DNA of 64,000 nt from Nocardioides currus (GTDB lineage: Bacteria; Actinomycetota; Actinomycetes; Propionibacteriales; Nocardioidaceae): positions 186,001 through 250,000 of the forward strand of contig NZ_PYXZ01000006.1 of the NCBI RefSeq assembly GCF_003057875.1, given 5' to 3'. The notes under the pieces were generated by a model that was given only the letters and a program-made list of their open reading frames with translations, ran no database searches and was not told the DNA's origin. Below are positions 9,530 through 16,664 of this stretch, one piece after another. The translations under genes and the position numbers were made by a program. Each line of letters begins with the position of its first letter. The first letter of the stretch is position 1.

Positions 9530-12112
9530 GTGCGAGCGATTCGACGATTCACCGTCCGTCCTGTCCTGCCCGAGGCCCTGTCCGGTCTCGCCACCCTCGC
9601 AGGCAACCTGCGCTGGTCGTGGCACCCGGAGACGCAGGACGTCTTCGCCTCGATCGACACCCGGTTGTGGGACGAGGTCAACCACGACCCCGTCCGCCTG
9701 CTCGGCGCCGTGGGTCGTGCGCGCCTCGACGAGCTGAGCGGCGACCACGACTTCCTCCACCGGCTCGGCGTGGCGACCGACTCGCTCGAGGCCTACCTCA
9801 CCGGCGAGCGGTGGTACTCCCGCAGGGCCGGCGACGACGCGCCGCGCTCGATCGCCTACTTCTCGCCGGAGTACGGCATCACCGCCGTGCTCCCGCAGTA
9901 CTCCGGCGGCCTCGGCATCCTGGCCGGTGACCACCTCAAGGCGGCCTCCGACCTCGGCATCCCCGTCGTCGGCGTCGGCCTGTTCTACCGCCACGGCTAC
10001 TTCAAGCAGTCGCTCTCCCGCGAGGGCTGGCAGCAGGAGACCTACCCCGTCCTCGACCCCGACGAGCTCCCGCTGACTCTGCTGCGCGAGGCCGACGGGT
10101 CACGCGCGGTCGTCTCGATCGCCATGCCCGGCGGCAGCGACCTGCTGGCGCGCATCTTCGTCGCCCACGTCGGCCGCGTCCCGCTGCTGCTCCTCGACTC
10201 CGACATCGAGGAGAACCCGCAGCACTACCGCGACGTCACCGACCGGCTGTACGGCGGCAACTCCGAGCACCGGCTGCGCCAGGAGCTCCTCCTCGGCGTC
10301 GGCGGGGTCCGGGCCCTGCGCGCCTACTCCCGCATCACCGGCGCGCCCGCGCCCGAGGTGTTCCACACGAACGAGGGCCACGCCGGCTTCCTCGGCATCG
10401 AGCGGATCCGCGAGCTCACCGTCGGCGACGGCCCCGCCCTCGACTTCGACACCGCCCTCGAGGTCTCGCGCGCCGGCACCGTCTTCACCACCCACACCCC
10501 GGTGCCGGCCGGCATCGACCGGTTCCCGCGCGAGCTGATCCAGCAGTACTTCGGTGGCGGCTCCTCGCCCACGCCCGGCGTGCCCGCCGACCGCGTGCTC
10601 GCCCTCGGTGCCGAGGATTACGACGGCGGCGACGCCGGGGTCTTCAACATGGCGGTCATGGGCTTCCGCCTCGCGCAGCGCGCCAACGGGGTCTCCCAGC
10701 TGCACGGTCACGTCAGCCGCGGGATGTTCAACGGCCTGTGGCCAGCGTTCGACGAGGCCGAGGTGCCGATCGGCTCGATCACCAACGGCGTCCACGGTCC
10801 GACCTGGATCGCCCGCGAGATCTTCGAGATCGGCGCCGAGCTGGGCGCCGACGTCGGCGGTGACGACACCGACGCGCTGTGGCCCCTGGTCGACCAGATC
10901 CCCGGCCGCCGGCTCTGGGACCTCAAGCGGACCCTGCGCGCCCGCCTCGTCGACGACGCCCGCGCCCGCCTCGCCAAGTCCTCGGCCCGGCGCGGCTTCG
11001 CCCCCGCCGAGCTCGGCTGGATCGAGACCGCGCTCGACCCCGACGTGCTGACCATCGGGTTCGCGCGCCGCGTGCCGTCGTACAAGCGACTCACGCTGAT
11101 GCTGCGCGACCCCGACCGCCTCAAGCGGATCCTGCTCGACCCCGAGCGCCCGGTGCAGCTCGTCATCGCCGGCAAGTCGCACCCGGCCGACGACGGCGGC
11201 AAGAAGCTGATCCAGGAGCTCGTGCGCTTCGCCGACGACCCGGAGGTCCGCCACCGCATCGTCTTCCTGCCCAACTACGACATCGCCATGGCGCAGCCGC
11301 TCTACCCCGGCTGCGACGTGTGGCTCAACAACCCGCTCCGGCCCTACGAGGCCTGCGGCACCTCCGGCATGAAGGCCGCTCTCAACGGCGGCCTCAACCT
11401 GTCGATCCTCGACGGCTGGTGGGACGAGTGGTACGACGGCAACAACGGCTGGGCGATCCCGTCCGCCGACGGCGTGGACGACGTCGACCGTCGTGACGAC
11501 CTCGAGGCCGACGCTCTCTACGACCTGATCGAGAACGAGGTCGCGCCCCGCTTCTACGACGTCGACGAGGAGGGCGTGCCCACCCGCTGGCTGGAGATGG
11601 TGCGCCACACCCTCAAGTCGCTCGGTCCCAAGGTGCTCGCGACGCGGCAGGTCCGCGACTACGTCCGCGAGCTCTACGCCCCGGCCGCCCGCACCTCGCG
11701 CGCCCTCAACTCCGACTACGCCGGCGCCCGCTCGCTGGCCGCGTGGAAGTCGACGGTGCGCGCCGGCTGGCCGTCGGTGCGCGTCGAGCACGTCGAGTCC
11801 GGGGGAGTGGGTGACGTCGCCGAGGTCGGTGCGTCCTTCGCCGTACGCGCCTTCGTGGCGCTCGCCGACCTGTCGCCCGACGACGTCGAGGTGCAGGTCG
11901 TGCACGGTCGCGCCGGCGCGGACGACGAGCTGCACGACGCGACCACCAGCGTCATGCACGTCGTCGAGTCGTACGACGGCAACCGTCACCGCTTCGACGC
12001 CGACGTGCCCCTCGACCGCTCCGGTGCCTTCGGATACACCGTGCGCGTCGTGCCCCGCAACGCCGCCCTCGCGTCCGTCTCGGAGATGGGCCTGGTCGCC
12101 GTCCCGGCCTGA
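9530..12112 (+). CDS. glgP: Glycogen (alpha-glucan) phosphorylase, DUF3417 type
   Basis: GT35 phosphorylase that releases glucose-1-phosphate from alpha-1,4-glucan ends. It has 860 residues from GTG 9530, the normal size for the actinobacterial type with an N-terminal DUF3417 region (LRWSWHPETQDVFASID near residue 25). Family motifs follow: SIAYFSPEYGI, GLGILAGDHLKAASDLG, RRVPSYKR and ACGTSGMKAALNGGLNLS, where the Lys is expected to hold pyridoxal phosphate. The C-terminal 100 residues form a beta-rich extension. Divergent from the GlgE operon; with glgX it would provide glucan breakdown. Confidence 0.93.
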   Translation: MRAIRRFTVRPVLPEALSGLATLAGNLRWSWHPETQDVFASIDTRLWDEVNHDPVRLLGAVGRARLDELSGDHDFLHRLGVATDSLEAYLTGERWYSRRAGDDAPRSIAYFSPEYGITAVLPQYSGGLGILAGDHLKAASDLGIPVVGVGLFYRHGYFKQSLSREGWQQETYPVLDPDELPLTLLREADGSRAVVSIAMPGGSDLLARIFVAHVGRVPLLLLDSDIEENPQHYRDVTDRLYGGNSEHRLRQELLLGVGGVRALRAYSRITGAPAPEVFHTNEGHAGFLGIERIRELTVGDGPALDFDTALEVSRAGTVFTTHTPVPAGIDRFPRELIQQYFGGGSSPTPGVPADRVLALGAEDYDGGDAGVFNMAVMGFRLAQRANGVSQLHGHVSRGMFNGLWPAFDEAEVPIGSITNGVHGPTWIAREIFEIGAELGADVGGDDTDALWPLVDQIPGRRLWDLKRTLRARLVDDARARLAKSSARRGFAPAELGWIETALDPDVLTIGFARRVPSYKRLTLMLRDPDRLKRILLDPERPVQLVIAGKSHPADDGGKKLIQELVRFADDPEVRHRIVFLPNYDIAMAQPLYPGCDVWLNNPLRPYEACGTSGMKAALNGGLNLSILDGWWDEWYDGNNGWAIPSADGVDDVDRRDDLEADALYDLIENEVAPRFYDVDEEGVPTRWLEMVRHTLKSLGPKVLATRQVRDYVRELYAPAARTSRALNSDYAGARSLAAWKSTVRAGWPSVRVEHVESGGVGDVAEVGASFAVRAFVALADLSPDDVEVQVVHGRAGADDELHDATTSVMHVVESYDGNRHRFDADVPLDRSGAFGYTVRVVPRNAALASVSEMGLVAVPA

Positions 12113-12143
12113 CCCTGTGGGCCGCGGAGGTAGCGTCGGCCCC

Positions 12144-12650
12144 GTGAGGACCTTCGTGGCGGTGGGCGTGGCGGCGCTCGTCGTCGCGCTCACCGGCGGG
12201 TGTGCGGGGTCGGACGGGTCGGACGAGGGCCCGCCCGCGGGCGTCACCGAGTCCACGAGCCCCGATTCGGAGAGCCCTGACCCGGAGAGCCCTGACCCGG
12301 AGAGCCCTGACCCGGAGACGCCTGCCCCGACGCCTGGGCCCGGCGACGTCGTCGACAGCGAGGCGTGTGATGAGGTGCGCCAGGGCATCGACGCCTTCAA
12401 CCTCGGGCGCTACGACGAGACGGTGGAGCACTTCGAGAACGCCGTGCCCCTCGCGGAGGAGCAGGACGACGGCTCGGAGGCGGCGAGCCAGCTGGTCGAG
12501 GCGGTGCGCTACTACGCCGACCTCGCCGCCGGGCTCTACCCGGAGGCCGCGCGGACCTCGCCGGACTTCGCGAAGTACAAGGCGATCACCCTGGGCCAGT
12601 GCGTCCCCGTCGACGGCGAGACCTCGGAGTCACCCGGCGTCGAGGTGTGA
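12144..12650 (+). CDS. Putative lipoprotein with Pro/Ser/Glu repeat linker
   Basis: A 168-residue predicted lipoprotein of unknown function. The GTG at 12144 has a TAGCGT hexamer ending 7 nt upstream, suggesting a leaderless message. The N-terminus is a lipoprotein signal with lipobox LTGGC (Cys near residue 21). It is followed by an acidic disordered linker with three exact SPDPE-type repeats, then a helical C-terminal domain (about residues 75-150, containing GIDAFNLGRYDETVEHFENAV) that resembles a single TPR-like hairpin. A GH16 gene starts 6 bp downstream in the same direction, so the two are probably co-transcribed. I do not recognise a named family. Confidence 0.7.
   Translation: MRTFVAVGVAALVVALTGGCAGSDGSDEGPPAGVTESTSPDSESPDPESPDPESPDPETPAPTPGPGDVVDSEACDEVRQGIDAFNLGRYDETVEHFENAVPLAEEQDDGSEAASQLVEAVRYYADLAAGLYPEAARTSPDFAKYKAITLGQCVPVDGETSESPGVEV
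12270..12314 (+). repeat. Three perfect 15-bp tandem repeats inside the lipoprotein gene
   Basis: GAGAGCCCTGACCCG is repeated exactly at 12270-12284, 12285-12299 and 12300-12314. The period is a multiple of three, so copy-number change would alter only linker length. It lies in the disordered segment after the lipobox. Confidence 0.95.
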
Positions 12651-12656
12651 CGGCTC

Positions 12657-13361
12657 ATGTGGGTCCAGGACTTCGAGGGGCGAGACGATCAGCCGCCTGA
12701 CTCGCGGGTCTGGACGTACGACCTGGGCGGCGGAGGGTGGGGTGATGGGCAGCGGCAGGTCTACACGGGTGACGCGGCGAACGCCGACCTCGACGGTGCC
12801 GGACACCTCAGGATCACGGCCCGTCGCGAGGTGGACAACACCATCACGTCGGCACGCCTCACGACACGGACGAGCTTCGCCACGAGGTACGGCCGGATCG
12901 AGGCCCGGATCAAGGTCCCGGGCGGTCGTGGCACCTGGCCCGCGTTCTGGATGCTGGGCGCCGACATCGACGAGGTCGGGTGGCCCGCGTGCGGTGAGAT
13001 CGACGTCATGGAGCACGTCGGGACCGAGCCTCGGCGCTGCTGCGGGACGCTGCACGGGCCGGGCTACAGCGGGCTCGCGGGAGGAGTCGGCGCGGCCATC
13101 GACGCCGGCACCGATCTCTCCGAGGACTTCCACGACTATGCCGTCCTCTGGGACGAGTCGGGGATCACGTGGCTCCTCGACGACCGGGAGCACCACCGGC
13201 TGACGCGGTCGGACGTGCCCGGACCCTGGCCCTTCGACCACCCGTTCTTCCTGCTCGTCAACCTGGCGATCGGGGGCGACTGGCCGGAGCTCGACACCGA
13301 CACCCCGGACCTCCCAGCGGTGCTCCTGGTCGACCGGATCAGCGTCGACGAGCTGGACTAG
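12657..13361 (+). CDS. Glycoside hydrolase family 16 protein (endo-beta-1,3-glucanase-like)
   Basis: A 234-residue single-domain GH16 protein, predicted to hydrolyse beta-1,3 or mixed-linked glucans. The catalytic motif ExDxxE is present in GEIDVMEHVG (Glu about 114, Asp 116, Glu 119). The N-terminal GGGGWGDGQRQVYT and GHLRITARRE blocks match laminarinase-type members. The ATG at 12657 leaves no signal peptide, which is odd for an enzyme whose substrates are extracellular. It starts 6 bp after a lipoprotein gene. Either it is cytosolic, or it is exported another way, or the signal sequence has been lost. Confidence 0.85.
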   Translation: MWVQDFEGRDDQPPDSRVWTYDLGGGGWGDGQRQVYTGDAANADLDGAGHLRITARREVDNTITSARLTTRTSFATRYGRIEARIKVPGGRGTWPAFWMLGADIDEVGWPACGEIDVMEHVGTEPRRCCGTLHGPGYSGLAGGVGAAIDAGTDLSEDFHDYAVLWDESGITWLLDDREHHRLTRSDVPGPWPFDHPFFLLVNLAIGGDWPELDTDTPDLPAVLLVDRISVDELD

Positions 13362-13554
13362 CCAGTTCGGGCGTTCTGCCCCACGCGGGCACTGAATGTG
13401 GGTCCGGTGCCACCCAGTGACACCGAATCCACACCCAGCCTCGGCGGTGTCGGTCGTCCTGGTCGCGCTGACGAGCCGGAGGGTGACCTACCCAGTCGGG
13501 GTGAACGCCGTGCAGGTGCTGACGGGAGGCACCCGGTTGCCCCATCCTGTGGGG

Positions 13555-14868
13555 ATGCATCGCGTCGTGACGCGCCTGATCATCGGTGGGGTCCTCGGAG
13601 CCGCATTCGCCCCGGTGGGCCTCGGGCTGCTTGCCACGAGCGCCGCCGGCGCCGAACGCGGTCCTCGCGTGGTCCTCGACGGCACCACTGCCACGGCAGA
13701 GCGCGCCGACGACGGCGGGTCGACGGCGTCGGTCGAGCTGATCAACACCGGTCGTGCCCGGGTCGACCTCGACCAGGATGCCGTCGAGGCCGGGGCGTGC
13801 GGGGTCGAGCTCGGCACGACCCAGCTGCTGGGCCTGCGGACCACGACGGTCGACCTCACCCTCGACGAGGACTGCTTCGACGACGCGTCCGAGGTGGAGG
13901 TCGACCTCGACGGGGCCGGCGTCCTGCCTCCGGCCACGATCAGCGCGCCGGCCGAGGAGGAGAGCGTGTGGACGCCCCTCGCCTGGGCCGCCGCGGTGGG
14001 GCTCGTCGTCGCGGTCGGTGTCTGGTCCTTCGCCTGCGAGACCCGGGCGACGGTCGACGGCGCGCAGGCCGCGCCCTCGGACGACATGATCGACGACCGT
14101 GAGCGGAGGTACGTCGCCGTGCGGGACCTGGTCACGTCGCGGCTCGCCGGTCTCAGGGGCCAGGTGCCCGGGTGGAAGGACTGTCCCGCGCCTGCCCGCT
14201 TCGGGTGGACGGCCGCCGTCAGCGGGCTCGAGGCGGGCTGGTCGTTCAAGGACTCCTGGGTCTCCAACCTGACGGTCGCCTCGACCGGGTTCATCGCCCT
14301 CGCGACCAGCGTCGATGCCTTCACCGCCCTCCTGGGCGAGGAGCCGAAGGCGGCGCTGCGCGTCATGACCGTCGCCGGTCTCGTCAGTGCCGCGCTCATC
14401 GCGCTCGCCAACACCCTGGTCAAGCTGCTCGGCACGAGCACGACGAAGGTCAGCGTCGCCGGCCTCGTGGCGTCGACCTGCCTCGTGGTGTTCGCCGCGA
14501 CCTTCCAGGTGGTGTCCGTCGGCCTCGGCGCGATGTCGCTGGTGTCGGGGTGGGCCGATGCCGCTGCGTTCCTGCTCATGCTCGCGGTCGGGACGGCGCT
14601 GGTGGCCTACGCCCACCGGACCCTGCGCGAGATGCTGGAGAAGGGGCCGGCGGACAACCTGCCGGTGGTCCCGGCCGACGCCCTCGACGCGTGGAAGGCG
14701 GGCACGGACTGGGAGAAGCAGCTGGTCGGGCAGCGGGTGCGGGCGACCTTCGCAGAGTGGCTCCAGGACGACCCCGTGGCGGTCGACGCCTACCCGCTGC
14801 CCGACGGCTGGCCGACCACCTCGCCCGGCGACCACGGCTTCCCGAGCGGTCAGGCCTCGCTCCTCTAG
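13555..14868 (+). CDS. Membrane protein of unknown function with extracytoplasmic N-terminal domain
   Basis: A 437-residue protein I do not recognise. The ATG at 13555 sits 6 nt after a CATCCT hexamer. Residues 1-35 form a signal sequence; residues 35-140 are an acidic, beta-rich domain with two Cys (EAGACGVELG and DEDCFDDAS) that may pair. A transmembrane helix near residue 145 (WTPLAWAAAVGLVVAVGVWSF) leads to a soluble region, and about four hydrophobic segments follow between residues 240 and 360 before a cytosolic tail. No catalytic motif stands out. Upstream bases 13362-13554 hold no gene. Confidence 0.65.
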   Translation: MHRVVTRLIIGGVLGAAFAPVGLGLLATSAAGAERGPRVVLDGTTATAERADDGGSTASVELINTGRARVDLDQDAVEAGACGVELGTTQLLGLRTTTVDLTLDEDCFDDASEVEVDLDGAGVLPPATISAPAEEESVWTPLAWAAAVGLVVAVGVWSFACETRATVDGAQAAPSDDMIDDRERRYVAVRDLVTSRLAGLRGQVPGWKDCPAPARFGWTAAVSGLEAGWSFKDSWVSNLTVASTGFIALATSVDAFTALLGEEPKAALRVMTVAGLVSAALIALANTLVKLLGTSTTKVSVAGLVASTCLVVFAATFQVVSVGLGAMSLVSGWADAAAFLLMLAVGTALVAYAHRTLREMLEKGPADNLPVVPADALDAWKAGTDWEKQLVGQRVRATFAEWLQDDPVAVDAYPLPDGWPTTSPGDHGFPSGQASLL

Positions 14869-14933
14869 ATCGCGCTCACCGACCCGCAACGCCGATCAAG
14901 CGGGGCCGTGCCGGCCCGGTGCACAGTGGTCCC

Positions 14934-15836
14934 ATGACCGCGACCGACACGTTCGCCGCCTTCCTCGCGACCATGGTCGAGACCCTCGACCTCGACAGCG
15001 AGGAGCGGGCGCGTCGGCTGCACCTCTCGCGCTTCCACCTCGACCGCATCGTCTCGGCGCACGGCGGTGAACCGCCGGGGCGGATGCGACGACGCCTGCT
15101 GCTCGAGCGCGCCGCCTTCGAGCTGGCGGTGACCGACCGCCAGGTCGTCGACATCGCCCTCGGGGCCGGCTTCTGCTCCCACGAGGCGTTCACCCGGGCG
15201 TTCCGGCGCGCCTACGGGGCGCCGCCCGCCCGCTGGCGGTGCAGCCCCACGCGCACCCAGATCGACTCGCCCAGCGACATCCACTTCCACCCACCGGGCA
15301 CCCTCCGGCTGCCCACGACCACGAAGGTGACGACCATGGACCTGCTGACCCGCATGCTGGAGCACCACCTGTGGCTGACGGGTGAGCTCATCACGCGCGC
15401 CGAGCGCCTCACCGACGAGCAGCTCGACCAGCCGATCGAGGTCTCCGTCGGCACCATCGACGACGACATGACCGTCCGCTCCGTGCTGGGCCGGCTGGTC
15501 GGCCAGCTCGCCCAGTGGAACGCCGCCTCGTCGCAGCGTCCCTACGACTGGGGCCCCGAGCGGGGCAAGAGCCTCACCACCCTGCGCCGGGAGCTCGCGG
15601 AGGAGGGGCCGGCGTTCCTCACCCAGGTGCGCGAGACGGCGGAGGAGGGCCGCCTCGACGACACCTTCCTCGACGTCACCTGCGACGAGCCGCGCGTCTT
15701 CACCTACGGCGGGATGGTCGCCCACGTGCTCACCTTCGCCGCCGTACGCCGCGTGGTGGTCCTCGGAGCCCTGGAGTCGTTCGGCATCACCGACCTCGAC
15801 GCCGGCGACCCGATCGACTGGGTCAGCCGCGCCTGA
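14934..15836 (+). CDS. AraC-type HTH / DinB-like fusion protein
   Basis: A 300-residue protein joining two families. Residues 15-100 are an AraC/XylS helix-turn-helix domain (RRLHLSRFHLDRIVSAHGG and VVDIALGAGFCSHEAFTRAFRRAYG). After a Pro/Thr linker, residues 135-290 match DinB-like four-helix proteins (MLEHHLWLTGELITRAERLTDEQ), including a His-rich first helix. The start ATG at 14934 lies 6 nt after CACAGT. An internal ATG at 15336 could start a separate DinB protein, but the frame is continuous. The likely role is a transcription regulator with a metal- or thiol-binding sensor domain; this is inference. Confidence 0.8.
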   Translation: MTATDTFAAFLATMVETLDLDSEERARRLHLSRFHLDRIVSAHGGEPPGRMRRRLLLERAAFELAVTDRQVVDIALGAGFCSHEAFTRAFRRAYGAPPARWRCSPTRTQIDSPSDIHFHPPGTLRLPTTTKVTTMDLLTRMLEHHLWLTGELITRAERLTDEQLDQPIEVSVGTIDDDMTVRSVLGRLVGQLAQWNAASSQRPYDWGPERGKSLTTLRRELAEEGPAFLTQVRETAEEGRLDDTFLDVTCDEPRVFTYGGMVAHVLTFAAVRRVVVLGALESFGITDLDAGDPIDWVSRA

Positions 15837-15984
15837 CCGTCGTCGGCCCGGGCTGCGGCGCGTCGAACGTGATGAAGTCGTGGCGTACGGCGAGCGCGAG
15901 CGTGGCGGCGTACGACCCCTGCGGGTTCATCACGTCCGACACGCCGGGGTTCACCACCGCCGGCGACCCGATCGACTGGGTCAG
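15801..15984. repeat. 26-bp perfect direct repeat flanking the DinB gene 3' end
   Basis: The last codons of the AraC-DinB gene (15801-15826, encoding AGDPIDWVS) recur exactly at 15959-15984, next to the stop codon of the convergent channel gene. The 132 bp between the copies hold no recognised gene; a 35-codon minus-strand frame from ATG 15930 to 15823 is open but unsupported. The repeat looks like a partial gene-end duplication. Confidence 0.85.
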
Positions 15985-16664
15985 TCGTCCTTCGTGACCC
16001 GCGAGGCCGTCCGGCTCACCGTCAGCGCGATCATCCGCGCGACCACGAGCGCGAGGTAGAGCATCCCGGCGATCTGCTCGAGCATCACGAACGAGCGGGC
16101 GTGCGGGCGGATCGGATAGATGTCGGAGAGCCCGGTGCTGGTCATCGTGGTGACCGAGAGGAAGAGCATCTCGAACCACGCGCGCGCCTCGAGCGGGTTG
16201 GACACCACCGAGAACGACTCGGGCCAGACGATGTCGATCGCGAGGTAGAGGTAGGCGAAGCCCCAGGCCACGACCGTGAAGGTCGCGCCCGTCGCATACA
16301 GCTCGTCGGTCGTCACGACGTGGTCGGCGAACATGTATCTCAGCAGCGCATAGCCGGTGTAGAAGTAGAACGCCGCGTGGAAGATCGACGACCAGAGGAC
16401 CACCGGCTCGGTGCCGGGGGAGACGGCTTCCCAGATCGTCAGCACCACGACGGGCAGGCCGAGGATGCCGGAGACCCAGCTCAGCGCGGGGGTCATCCGC
16501 ACGGCCATCACCGCGATCACCAGGACGGCGAGCGCCAGGATCGAGAACACCGCGCGGCCGGCCGGCTGGTTGCCCAGGAACGGGTAGACGAGGATGCCCA
16601 GGAGCTGGATCAGCAGCAGGTCCGCGCACGGGTGCCGCAGCACCGGGATCCGGCGCCAGTCCAC
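15981..16664 (-). CDS. Ion channel-like membrane protein (two-TM channel fold, atypical filter)
   Basis: A 227-residue membrane protein with about six hydrophobic segments. The C-terminal part has the layout of the Ion_trans_2 pore domain: helix, TTMTSTGLSDIYP loop, helix (SFVMLEQIAGMLYLALVVARMIAL). The loop resembles a potassium-channel selectivity filter, but the canonical GYG is replaced by GLS, so ion selectivity is uncertain. The GTG start overlaps the glgX stop by one base, so the gene is coupled to glgX. The stop at 15981 lies in the second copy of a 26-bp repeat. Confidence 0.75.
   Translation of the reverse strand: MDWRRIPVLRHPCADLLLIQLLGILVYPFLGNQPAGRAVFSILALAVLVIAVMAVRMTPALSWVSGILGLPVVVLTIWEAVSPGTEPVVLWSSIFHAAFYFYTGYALLRYMFADHVVTTDELYATGATFTVVAWGFAYLYLAIDIVWPESFSVVSNPLEARAWFEMLFLSVTTMTSTGLSDIYPIRPHARSFVMLEQIAGMLYLALVVARMIALTVSRTASRVTKDD

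Noticed and set aside
13362..13554. Possible further copy of the repeat hairpin before the membrane-protein gene (AATGTGGGT near 13396)
   Set aside because: Only a 9-nt word is shared with repeat unit 6, and the flanking arms do not match.
15823..15930. 35-codon minus-strand gene between the DinB and channel genes
   Set aside because: No ribosome site and no recognisable motif; most of it overlaps the duplicated 3' sequence and the DinB gene end.
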